A DNA stretch of 6,601 nucleotides, from assembly GCA_028290085.1 (NCBI GenBank), contig JAQGKN010000008.1, positions 1-6,601 on the forward strand. Reading direction: 5' to 3'. The notes under the pieces are model-generated. The model was not told the origin of the DNA. It saw only the letters and a program-made list of their open reading frames with translations, and did no database searches. The position numbers were made by a program, and so were the translations under genes. This document shows, one piece after another, positions 1-6,001 of the stretch; position 1 is the first letter of the stretch; the number at the start of each line of letters is the position of its first letter. The DNA is from Hyphomicrobiales bacterium (GTDB lineage Bacteria > Pseudomonadota > Alphaproteobacteria > Rhizobiales > Beijerinckiaceae).

Positions 1-71
1 GTCATGCAACCCTGATCGGGCGGCCCTATGTGGTCGCTCTCGGGCGTGATCTGCTGAAAGGAAATAGCTGA
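1..71 (+). CDS. 3' end of upstream gene, probably alpha (Pyr-domain) subunit of a two-subunit ThDP decarboxylase
   Basis: Reading from base 3, the plus strand stays open for 22 codons and stops at TGA 69-71. The residues seen are HATLIGRPYVVALGRDLLKG followed by NS. The pattern of a Pro, a short hydrophobic strand and then a charged R-D/E-L-L end resembles the C-terminus of sulfopyruvate/phosphonopyruvate decarboxylase alpha subunits (N-terminal pyrimidine-binding domain proteins). The TGATG overlap with the next gene, which is the matching ThDP-binding subunit, supports this strongly by context. Only about 22 residues are visible, so the family call rests mostly on position and the start lies outside the window. 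Reading frames 1 and 2 both contain stops in this stretch. Confidence 0.6.
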   Translation, partial: HATLIGRPYVVALGRDLLKGNS

Positions 72-664
72 TGGCCATGGACATTCAGGACTGCCTCTCG
101 CTGCTCTCCGCGCGCCGCACCGACGAACTCGTCGTGACCTCGGCGGGCAATTCGTCCGAAGTCTGGTGGGAGTTGACGGGCGACACGACATCGACCTTCT
201 ATCTGGAAGCGTCCATGAGCCTGTCGACCATGTTCGCAGCCGGCCTCGCGCTCGGCTATCCGCAGGCGCGCTTCTGGGCCTTTTTGGGCGACGGCGCGTT
301 CGTCATGAACACGGGGCTGCTCTTCGTCGAAAAGGCGATGGCGCTGCCCAACATGGTTTCCATCGTCATCGCCAATCGCTGCTATGGCGCGACCGAGGGC
401 AGCGATCTGCCGATGGGAAGCGATATCGATTTCGCCGGTATTGCGCGCGCGGCGGGCATCGAGCGGGTCTTCAAGTTCAGTTCGATGGATGCGCTGAAGG
501 AAGGCTTCGACGAGGCCTTCAAGACGCCGGGGCCAACCACCGTCGTGCTCGAACTCGACCGCCCGAAAAAGCACTATGTCAGCCCGCCCTTCGATGGGCC
601 GGAGTTGAAATACCGCTTCGGCCGTGCGCTCGAACAGCGATTTGCACGCAGCGTGCTGCCGTGA
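71..664 (+). CDS. ThDP-dependent decarboxylase, ThDP-binding (beta) subunit; sulfopyruvate/phosphonopyruvate decarboxylase-like
   Basis: This is a 197-residue single-domain protein equivalent to the C-terminal ThDP-binding domain of 2-oxo acid decarboxylases. The diphosphate/Mg motif begins with GDGAF at residues 73-77 and closes with Asn102 in IANRCYG, the usual GDG-X(about 26)-N pattern. The preceding segment at residues 46-63 (EASMSLSTMFAAGLALGY) matches the conserved Gly/Ala-rich helix before that motif. The size fits a stand-alone beta subunit such as ComE, which needs an alpha subunit to form the active site at the interface. ATG at 71 is preceded by AAAGGA at 57-62 with an 8-base gap; ATG at 77 is a possible alternative. 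The gene overlaps its upstream neighbour by one base and the amidohydrolase by four (GTGA). The probable reaction is non-oxidative decarboxylation of a 2-oxo acid; the substrate is unknown. No sulfolactate or phosphonate genes are visible, so a ComDE or phosphonopyruvate role should not be assumed. Confidence 0.85.
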   Translation: MAMDIQDCLSLLSARRTDELVVTSAGNSSEVWWELTGDTTSTFYLEASMSLSTMFAAGLALGYPQARFWAFLGDGAFVMNTGLLFVEKAMALPNMVSIVIANRCYGATEGSDLPMGSDIDFAGIARAAGIERVFKFSSMDALKEGFDEAFKTPGPTTVVLELDRPKKHYVSPPFDGPELKYRFGRALEQRFARSVLP

Positions 665-2163
665 CGGGCTCGCGGCTGAAGCTCGTCACTGGCGGCCGCG
701 TGCTGGACCTCGGCGGCGATCTCGATCACCCCGAGATCGCCGACGTGCTCATCGAGGGCGACCGCATTGTCGCGGTGGGCGCAGCCGCCACCGCGCGTGC
801 TGGCGCTCTCGAGGGCGTCGAGACCATTCATGCAGAGGGGCACCTGCTCATCCCCGGTCTCGTCAACAGCCATTACCACTCGCATGATGTGCTGCTGCGC
901 GGCTCCTATGAGCAGATGCCGTTGGACATCTGGGGGCTCTACACGCATCCCGCCAATTATCGGCGCATCAGCACGCAGGATATCGGGCTGCGCACGTTGC
1001 TGGGCGCCGCCGACGCGCTCTGCAACGGTATCACCACCATGCAGGACATGGTGACCATCGCCGACCCCGAAAGGGGGCATGTCGATGCCATCATGGGCGC
1101 CTATGAGGCTTCGGGCGCACGCGCTGCCATCGGCCTGCAGATCGCCGATGCGGCGGGCGTCGATGCCGTGCCGTTCTGGCGCGACCTGCCGGACGACGTC
1201 ACGCAGCTCCTGCCGGGCGCGGCCGACACGTCGGCGCTCCAGCGCCTGATCGAAACGCTCGTCATGGAAGGCGGACGCGACAAGATCGACTGGGTGCTGG
1301 CTCCCTCCGCGCCGCAGCGCTGCTCGGATGGGCTGCTGCGCTGGGTGGCCGAACTTTCCGCGATCTATGGGTTGCAGGTTTTCACGCATCTCTATGAAGC
1401 GCGCTCGCAGGTTGTGCTGGCTCGGCAGGCCTACGAGGGTGGATCGCTGCTCGCGCATCTCGAAAAATTCGGGCTGGTCGGTCCACGCCTCACCATCGCG
1501 CACGGCATCTGGATCGACGAGGAAGAGATCCGCCGCTTCGGTGCGGCGGGGGCGAATTTGGCCTTCAATCCGATGAGCAACATGAAGCTGCGCAACGGCT
1601 TTGCACCCATCGTCGCCTATGACGAAGCGGGCGCTGGATTGGCGCTCGGCTGCGATAATTGCAGCTGCAACGACACACAGAACTTGTTCCTGTCGATGAA
1701 GATGTTCGCGCTGTTCTGGGGTTTCCAGACGCAGGCCGGGGAGAGCGGCGCAGCGCGGCGTGCCTTCGCGGCGGCGACGCTGGGCGGCGCCAAGGCACTC
1801 GGGCGCGCGGGCGATCTCGGCGCGATCCGGCCGGGCTATCTCGCCGACATGGTGATGATCGATCTTTCGGGCGCCAATTACCGGCCGCTGAACAGCGCGA
1901 TCCGCCAGCTCGTCTATGGCGAGAGCGGACAGAACATTCGCGCCGTGATGGTCGGAGGCGAGATCGTCGTGCGCGACGGCGAGCTGCTCGCCTATTCGAA
2001 TGACGAACTCAAGCAAGCCGCCGAGGACGCGCGCAGCCGCATGCGCGAGGAAGTTGAGCAGGTCGAGGCGCGCAATGCTGGGATGCTGAAAAGCCTGCTG
2101 GAAGCCTACGAAAAGGCCGAAGCGGTCGAGTTGCCTTTCGACCGCTTCTCGATCCGGCGCTGA
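661..2163 (+). CDS. Metal-dependent amidohydrolase (ATZ/TRZ-type, cytosine deaminase-like superfamily)
   Basis: This is a 500-residue cytosolic hydrolase that should cleave or deaminate a C-N bond on a ring or amide substrate. The N-terminal composite beta domain (about 1-65) leads into the first metal motif, GLVNSHYHSHD, with His71 and His73. The TIM-barrel ligands follow: His243 in FTHLYE with Glu246, His281 in AHGIW, and Asp332 in LGCDNC. The NPMSNMKLRNG segment at 303-313 is the usual strand before the metal Asp. The complete His/His/His/His/Asp set predicts an active mononuclear Zn- or Fe-type enzyme. The ligand loop CDNCSCND is cysteine-rich, where relatives usually have TDG. A charged, probably helical tail (about 446-490) extends past the barrel. 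The open frame continues upstream to 166, but that part overlaps the ThDP gene; GTG at 661 gives a 4-base GTGA overlap and a normal N-terminus. No good ribosome site precedes it, so translational coupling is likely. The exact substrate is unknown. Confidence 0.88.
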   Translation: MTGSRLKLVTGGRVLDLGGDLDHPEIADVLIEGDRIVAVGAAATARAGALEGVETIHAEGHLLIPGLVNSHYHSHDVLLRGSYEQMPLDIWGLYTHPANYRRISTQDIGLRTLLGAADALCNGITTMQDMVTIADPERGHVDAIMGAYEASGARAAIGLQIADAAGVDAVPFWRDLPDDVTQLLPGAADTSALQRLIETLVMEGGRDKIDWVLAPSAPQRCSDGLLRWVAELSAIYGLQVFTHLYEARSQVVLARQAYEGGSLLAHLEKFGLVGPRLTIAHGIWIDEEEIRRFGAAGANLAFNPMSNMKLRNGFAPIVAYDEAGAGLALGCDNCSCNDTQNLFLSMKMFALFWGFQTQAGESGAARRAFAAATLGGAKALGRAGDLGAIRPGYLADMVMIDLSGANYRPLNSAIRQLVYGESGQNIRAVMVGGEIVVRDGELLAYSNDELKQAAEDARSRMREEVEQVEARNAGMLKSLLEAYEKAEAVELPFDRFSIRR

Positions 2164-2174
2164 GGCGCGCCTTT
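2156..2174 (+). terminator. Weak possible terminator hairpin at convergent gene ends
   Basis: GGCGC (2156-2160) can pair with GCGCC (2167-2171) across a 6-base loop and is followed by TTTACTT. The stem is only five pairs, the T run is short, and the stem starts inside the amidohydrolase coding end. It could slow plus-strand transcription but is not a convincing intrinsic terminator. The GGCGCGCC at 2164-2171 is a perfect palindrome in its own right. Confidence 0.2.
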
Positions 2175-3129
2175 ACTTCGCAGCAACTGGAATTTGGATC
2201 AGCTCTTTCAGCTGCGCGTCGGTCAGCGGCGCACTGATGAACTTGTATTGCACGGCGTCCTGCTGGCCCTCGGCGATGCCGTCGATAGACGTCGACTGCA
2301 GACTTTCCTTGGGGATGAACTCCTTCAGCATTCGCCGCACCGCAGGCTCAGAGAACCCCGAAAAGGCCATATATTGCTTGACCGCATCGGGGTTGGTGTA
2401 GAGCCAGTCGATGGTTTCACGATAGGCGGCCATGAAGCGGTTGAGCACATCCTGATGCTCTGCGACGAGCTTCGCGTTGGCGATCATCACGCGGACCGTC
2501 TGGCTCTTGATGGCCGGAATGTCGCTGGCGCGTGCGATGATGCGCACCTCGCCCTTGTCGAGCGCATCGAGTTGAAAGGGTGCAACGGACCAGCCGATAT
2601 CGACCTGGCCGGATTTCACTTGCGTGAAGGTGAGGTTCGGATTGCCGGTCGCGACGGGCTTCGCCTTCAGGCCATATTCGCTGATGAAACGCAGCACTGC
2701 GATCTGCGTCGAGGCGCCGCTCGTCGAATAGGCGACGGTCGCTGTGCCAACGTCACGCATCGCCTTGATCGGCGAGATCGCCGGGACATACCAGAACAGT
2801 TCCTGAGACCCCGTCGAACTGGCGCCGATGATGCGGATCGGCGCGCCGCGCGAGAAGGCACCGAGCGCGCCCGAGGTTCCAGCACTCAAGCCGATGTCGA
2901 CCGCGCCCGAGATGACGAGCTGCATCGTTTCTCCACCACCTGATGTCGAGGTGATTTCGAGCTGAAGCCCGTGCTTCTTGAAAATGCCGTTGTTCTGGCC
3001 GAGTTCGGGGATGGCACTTTCCCAGCTTCCCCGCTGGGGCGACGCGATCTTCAGGGTTTCCGCGCTCGCCACTTGCGACTGCAGCACAATCGACATCATC
3101 GCCGCGAGCGTGGCCATCAGAATTCGCAT
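2173..3129 (-). CDS. ABC transporter substrate-binding protein, NitT/TauT (SsuA/ThiY-like) family
   Basis: This is a 318-residue periplasmic solute receptor. Residues 1-23 form a signal peptide: Met-Arg start, hydrophobic core LMATLAAMMSIVL, and cleavage site ASA before ETLKIA. The mature part begins with the beta strand ETLKIA and has the class II binding-protein layout: NGIFKKHGLQLE (47-58), a Gly-rich turn STSGGGETMQLV (61-72), SGAVDIGLSAGT (74-85), and a second lobe including KSGQVDIGWSVAP (172-184). This is the pattern of proteins binding sulfonates, nitrate or pyrimidine precursors; the ligand cannot be assigned. The frame extends four codons further up to ATG 3141, but ATG 3129 is preferred because GGAGGAAA lies just upstream and the signal peptide then starts cleanly. 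The gene stands alone on the minus strand. No permease or ATPase is in the window, so it must work with components encoded elsewhere. Its stop lies 9 bases from the amidohydrolase stop. Confidence 0.88.
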   Translation of the reverse strand: MRILMATLAAMMSIVLQSQVASAETLKIASPQRGSWESAIPELGQNNGIFKKHGLQLEITSTSGGGETMQLVISGAVDIGLSAGTSGALGAFSRGAPIRIIGASSTGSQELFWYVPAISPIKAMRDVGTATVAYSTSGASTQIAVLRFISEYGLKAKPVATGNPNLTFTQVKSGQVDIGWSVAPFQLDALDKGEVRIIARASDIPAIKSQTVRVMIANAKLVAEHQDVLNRFMAAYRETIDWLYTNPDAVKQYMAFSGFSEPAVRRMLKEFIPKESLQSTSIDGIAEGQQDAVQYKFISAPLTDAQLKELIQIPVAAK

Positions 3130-3131
3130 CG

Positions 3132-3139
3132 TTTCCTCC
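3132..3139 (-). promoter_or_regulatory. Ribosome binding site deciding the binding-protein start
   Basis: On the minus strand GGAGGAAA reads from 3139 down to 3132, with GGAGG ending five bases before ATG 3129. It overlaps the alternative ATG at 3141, so translation from 3129 is strongly favoured. Confidence 0.8.
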
Positions 3140-3157
3140 ATCTGCGTGGGTTTGTTT

Positions 3158-3172
3158 GCGGCTCGCAGCCGC
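3158..3172 (-). promoter_or_regulatory. Small leader hairpin upstream of the binding-protein gene
   Basis: GCGGCT (3158-3163) and AGCCGC (3167-3172) are a perfect 6-bp inverted repeat with a 3-base loop. If transcription starts near 3180 as the promoter below predicts, this hairpin lies near the 5' end of the mRNA, ending about 18 bases before the ribosome site. There is no T run on the minus-strand side, so it is not a terminator. It could stabilise the mRNA or be a protein site, or be chance in GC-rich DNA. Confidence 0.35.
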
Positions 3173-3186
3173 CCATCGCGGCCCGC

Positions 3187-3215
3187 ATGAAAGCTTGCAG
3201 GGAGCGCAACGTCAA
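3187..3215 (-). promoter_or_regulatory. Putative sigma70-type promoter for the binding-protein gene
   Basis: Minus strand: TTGACG (3215-3210), a 17-base spacer, then TTTCAT (3192-3187), which matches TATAAT at four of six positions. The start would fall near 3180, giving a leader of about 50 bases. The -35 element lies within the left arm of the 17-bp inverted repeat. This is a prediction from matching only. Confidence 0.45.
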
Positions 3216-3227
3216 CCCGCAGTTGAC
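3211..3227. promoter_or_regulatory. 17-bp perfect inverted repeat, candidate operator shared by two divergent promoters
   Basis: GTCAAC (3211-3216), CCGCA spacer, GTTGAC (3222-3227). The arms are perfect and the outer flanking bases do not pair. It sits in the middle of the only sizeable intergenic region, overlapping the -35 elements predicted for both directions. A dimeric regulator bound here would contact or block both promoters at once. The IclR protein encoded at 5226-5996 is the natural candidate, by proximity only. Two back-to-back TTGAC elements already generate five pairs of each arm, so part of the symmetry may be a by-product of promoter layout. Confidence 0.45.
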
Positions 3228-3250
3228 CGGCCCGCGCCTTTTCATTTAAG
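3223..3250 (+). promoter_or_regulatory. Putative sigma70-type promoter for the hydrolase-monooxygenase-regulator operon
   Basis: TTGACC (3223-3228), a 16-base spacer, then TTTAAG (3245-3250), four of six matches to TATAAT, in a local AT-rich patch (3240-3256) unlike the surrounding DNA. The start would fall near 3257, about 30 bases before ATG 3287. Its -35 lies in the right arm of the inverted repeat. This is a prediction only. Confidence 0.4.
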
Positions 3251-3286
3251 AAAAATGAGACGCTTGTTCATGTGGTGGACAAAAAA

Positions 3287-4057
3287 ATGCACGAGGAAAT
3301 GCTTGATGTTCGCGGCCAGCGGCTGCGCCTCCAGAGGGGCGGCGACGGCTCTGCCGTGGTTTTTCTGCACGGTGCGGGAGGTGCGAACTGGACGCCTCTG
3401 CATGATCGATTGGCAGCGGACTGGCAGCTGATCGCGCCGGAGCATCCGGGTTTTGGCCGCAGCGAAATCCCGGAATGGATGATGTCCGTCGGGGATCTCG
3501 CCTTTTTCTACCTCGACATGCTCGATAAGCTGGAGGCGCCTTCCGTGCATCTCGTCGGGCATTCGCTTGGCGGATGGCTCGCAGCCGAGATCGCGGTGCG
3601 CAGCACCAAGCGCATCACGTCGCTCTCGCTGATGGCCCCGGCGGGCGTCGCTGTGCCCGAGGCGCCTTTCGACGACATCTTCCTCTGGACGCCGGAGGAA
3701 GGCGCTCGCCGCAATTACTACAATGTGGCGCTGGCGGAAGCGCGCATCGCGGCGCAGGGCAATGTCGACATGGATCTGTTCCTGCAGAACCGGGCGGGAC
3801 TCGCGCGTCTGGCCTGGAGTCCCCGGCTGGAAAATCCGCAGCTGCATTACTGGCTGCACCGGATCGACGTGCCGACCCTGCTGATCTGGGGTCGTGAGGA
3901 CCGCGTGATTCCCTATGCCTGTCACTCGCCTTACATGCGCGAAATCTCGCAAGCGCGGCTCGTGACGCTGGATGCCTGCGGTCATGCCTCACATACCGAA
4001 GCCGCCGATCGCGTTGGCACGGAGCTGAATGCGTTTTTCCGGAGTGTCAGCCGATGA
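3287..4057 (+). CDS. Alpha/beta-fold hydrolase (MhpC/RutD-like)
   Basis: This is a 256-residue cytosolic hydrolase with a complete catalytic apparatus: the oxyanion-hole motif HGAGG at 28-32, the nucleophile elbow GHSLGG with Ser93, the acid Asp205 in WGREDRVIP, and the base His233 in ACGHASHTE. The cap region (about 125-190) is aromatic-rich. The family covers esterases, C-C bond hydrolases and amide or carbamate cleaving enzymes; the substrate is unknown. Start choice is uncertain. The frame opens at GTG 3272 or 3275, and ATG 3287 and 3299 follow. ATG 3287 is preferred for its GGTGG at 3274-3278 with an 8-base spacer and because it leaves room for a leader after the predicted promoter. ATG 3299 has GAGGAA directly against it, too close to serve. 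The gene is first in a three-gene operon and overlaps the monooxygenase by ATGA. Confidence 0.87.
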   Translation: MHEEMLDVRGQRLRLQRGGDGSAVVFLHGAGGANWTPLHDRLAADWQLIAPEHPGFGRSEIPEWMMSVGDLAFFYLDMLDKLEAPSVHLVGHSLGGWLAAEIAVRSTKRITSLSLMAPAGVAVPEAPFDDIFLWTPEEGARRNYYNVALAEARIAAQGNVDMDLFLQNRAGLARLAWSPRLENPQLHYWLHRIDVPTLLIWGREDRVIPYACHSPYMREISQARLVTLDACGHASHTEAADRVGTELNAFFRSVSR

Positions 4058-5229
4058 AAACCTTCTTCTTTCACCTGATGCCCTATGCCGATCTCGACCT
4101 CAGTTACGTCGAGCAGCACAATTCCGCCTGGGTGACGCTGCCCAATTCCTATTTCGACCGGCAGAAGGGTTTTGCGCTCTACGACCGCTATCTTGGCGAA
4201 CTGGAGCTGGCCGATCAGCTCGGTTTCGACGGCATATGCGTCAACGAGCATCATCAAACGGCCTACGGCATCATGCCAGCGCCCAATGTGATCGCGGGTG
4301 CGCTCGCACGGTCCACCAAGAACGCGAAGATCGCGGTGCTGGGCCGCGCTTTGCCTCTCGTCAACAACCCCGTCAATATCGCCGAAGAATTCGCCATGCT
4401 CGACCAGATGAGCGGCGGGCGACTCATCACCGGTTTCGTGCGTGGCATCGGCTCGGAATATTTCGCGAGTTCAATCAATCCGACTTTGTCGCATGAACGC
4501 TATTACGAAGCGCATGAGCTCATCCTGAAGGCGTGGACGCAGACGGGGCCGTTTCGCTACCACGGCCGTCACTTCCAATTCGAATATGTGAACATCTGGC
4601 CGAGGCCCTTCCAGGAGCCGCATCCGCCGGTCTGGGTGCCTTCGCAGGGCAGCATGGAGACCATCGTCTGGGCTGCGGCCTCCGAGCGCCGTTACACCTA
4701 TTTGCAGACGTTCAGTCCGTTGAAGAATGCGAAGAAGGCCTTCGACGCCTATCGCACGGCTGCGCAGGACTCAGGCTATGAGGCGGATGCGTCCCAGATC
4801 GGCTGGGCCGTGCCGATTTATGTGGGCGAGACGGACGAGGGCGCACGCGAAGAGCTGCGGCCGCATATCGAGAATTTCTTCAACCGCTTCCTGCGCTTTC
4901 CTTTCGAGATGCGCTTCCCGCCGGGCTATTCGTCTATCGCCAGCACCAAGAGCCTCATCGAAAGCAAGGTCCTGGCGCGCGCCAATGCGACAAGCCTGGA
5001 AGCGCTGATGGAACTCGGCATGGTGGTGTGTGGAAGTGCTGCCACGGTGCGCGACAGGCTCAATTACCTGCAGGACGAACTCGGCTTTGGAAATCTCATC
5101 GCCATGTTGCAAGTCGCGACACTGCCCGCAGACCTGACGGAGAAGAACCTGCGCCTGTTCGCGTCGGGCGTGATGCCCCATCTCAACGGCGCGCGAGAGC
5201 GCGGCCACAAGGTCAGTGCCGCTGAATGA
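4054..5229 (+). CDS. LLM-class (bacterial luciferase-like) flavin-dependent monooxygenase
   Basis: This 391-residue TIM-barrel protein should use reduced FMN, supplied by a separate reductase not seen here, plus oxygen. It has the hallmarks of the family: an early strand MKTFFFHLMPY, NEHH at 64-67 (part of the flavin/active-site region), IAVLGRALPLVNNPVNIAEE across 93-112, and the signature LDQMSGGRLITGFVRG at 116-131. A typical WPRPFQEPHPPVWVPSQGS segment follows at 182-200. Length is in the normal range and nothing is truncated. GGAG at 4041-4044 lies nine bases before ATG 4054, and the ATGA overlap with the hydrolase stop implies coupled translation. The gene also overlaps the regulator start by ATGA. 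Pairing with an alpha/beta hydrolase suggests that the oxygenated product is the hydrolase's substrate, or the reverse. Alkanal-type, amine or ring oxidation cannot be separated from sequence alone. Confidence 0.88.
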   Translation: MKTFFFHLMPYADLDLSYVEQHNSAWVTLPNSYFDRQKGFALYDRYLGELELADQLGFDGICVNEHHQTAYGIMPAPNVIAGALARSTKNAKIAVLGRALPLVNNPVNIAEEFAMLDQMSGGRLITGFVRGIGSEYFASSINPTLSHERYYEAHELILKAWTQTGPFRYHGRHFQFEYVNIWPRPFQEPHPPVWVPSQGSMETIVWAAASERRYTYLQTFSPLKNAKKAFDAYRTAAQDSGYEADASQIGWAVPIYVGETDEGAREELRPHIENFFNRFLRFPFEMRFPPGYSSIASTKSLIESKVLARANATSLEALMELGMVVCGSAATVRDRLNYLQDELGFGNLIAMLQVATLPADLTEKNLRLFASGVMPHLNGARERGHKVSAAE

Positions 5230-5996
5230 TGGAACCTGATCTCATCGAGGACACCGAGGCTGCGGGATCGCCGATCCGTGCTGTGCAGCGGGCGTTTCAG
5301 GTCTTGCGCGCCTTTACGCCGGAACAATCCTCGATGACGGTCGCCGAATTGCAGCAGCGCGCGGGGATCAGCCGCCCGACGCTCTATCGACTGCTGGCGA
5401 CACTGGAGGCCGAGGGGCTGGTGAAAGGTGCTGGCGATCCGCTGCGTTACCAGCTCGATTTTGGCGTCGCCCACATCGCCAATGCGTGGTTTCGGACGGT
5501 CGATCCGGCCCGCATTGCCGCGCCTGTTCTCACACGGCTCTGGCATAGCGTCGACGAGACTGTGGCATTCCTCGTGGCTCGAGGATCGAGCCGCATCTGC
5601 GTGGTGGAATTTGCGGGATCGCAGAAGCTGTCCTACGCGCGCGGGCTCGGCCATGTCGATCATATCGCGGCGACGGCGAGCGGGCGCGCGATTCTCGCGT
5701 TTTCCGACGCGACCATCATCCGCGATGCGCTGACGACTGTGAGCAAGGCAGAGCGCGGAATTATCGAAGCTGAGCTCGTGCAGATACGCAAGAAGGGCCA
5801 TGCGATTTCAAACGGGTCTATCGAAGGCATTCGGGGCGTGGCGGTGCCTGTGTTCGACCGTGCCGGGGCCGTGGCTGGTTCGATTTCCATCACGGGGCCG
5901 GAGAGTCGTTTGCAGAAGCAGAATCTCAAACGCTGCATAAAGGAAGCGCGGAGCGCGGCCCTGGAGATTTCAACGGCACTCGGCTTCCAGGGCTGA
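5226..5996 (+). CDS. IclR-family transcriptional regulator
   Basis: This is a 256-residue DNA-binding regulator. The N-terminal winged helix-turn-helix covers about 17-80: IRAVQRAFQVLRAF is the usual first helix, and MTVAELQQRAGISRPTLYRLLATLEAEG at 37-64 holds the helix-turn-helix. The effector-binding domain follows, with typical segments DETVAFLVARG (110-120), HIAATASGRAILAF (146-159) and GIRGVAVPVFD (201-211). Full length fits the family. Two ATGs are adjacent (5226 and 5229); the first overlaps the monooxygenase stop as ATGA, and the ribosome site is weak (AAGG at 5209-5212), so coupled translation is likely. Being last in the operon it probably controls itself together with the hydrolase and monooxygenase, and possibly the divergent binding-protein gene, through the inverted repeat at 3211-3227. 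Whether it activates or represses is not visible. Its stop lies five bases from the convergent GTPase gene. Confidence 0.9.
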   Translation: MMEPDLIEDTEAAGSPIRAVQRAFQVLRAFTPEQSSMTVAELQQRAGISRPTLYRLLATLEAEGLVKGAGDPLRYQLDFGVAHIANAWFRTVDPARIAAPVLTRLWHSVDETVAFLVARGSSRICVVEFAGSQKLSYARGLGHVDHIAATASGRAILAFSDATIIRDALTTVSKAERGIIEAELVQIRKKGHAISNGSIEGIRGVAVPVFDRAGAVAGSISITGPESRLQKQNLKRCIKEARSAALEISTALGFQG

Positions 5997-6001
5997 CACA
6001 C

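Noticed and set aside
166..660. Upstream extension of the amidohydrolase frame, suggesting a fusion protein
   Set aside because: This part overlaps the ThDP-binding subunit, whose frame holds the real motifs; the extension reads as Arg/His-rich shadow sequence. GTG 661 with a GTGA overlap gives a normal family start.
71..664. Assignment as sulfopyruvate decarboxylase ComE or phosphonopyruvate decarboxylase
   Set aside because: The fold and subunit size match, but no coenzyme M, sulfolactate or phosphonate genes are visible, so only the general enzyme type is called.
574..2016. Long minus-strand open frame (480 codons) opposite the amidohydrolase
   Set aside because: It lies antisense to a gene with a complete set of catalytic motifs, reads as low-complexity Arg/Ala/His-rich sequence with no recognisable domain, and is the expected mirror of GC-rich codon use.
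2194..2943. Plus-strand open frame opposite the binding-protein gene
   Set aside because: The minus-strand frame has a signal peptide, ribosome site and binding-protein motifs; the plus-strand frame is rich in Arg, Asp and His with no domain.
3130..3286. CRISPR array, tRNA, riboswitch or mobile-element end in the intergenic region
   Set aside because: There are no spaced direct repeats, no cloverleaf, no long conserved aptamer-like structure and no terminal inverted repeats with target duplications; only the short inverted repeats described are present.
3242..3985. Minus-strand open frame opposite the alpha/beta hydrolase
   Set aside because: It is antisense to a gene with an intact catalytic triad, and its own translation shows no family features.
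5064..5801. Minus-strand open frame spanning the monooxygenase/regulator junction
   Set aside because: It crosses two well-supported plus-strand genes and its translation has no recognisable domain.
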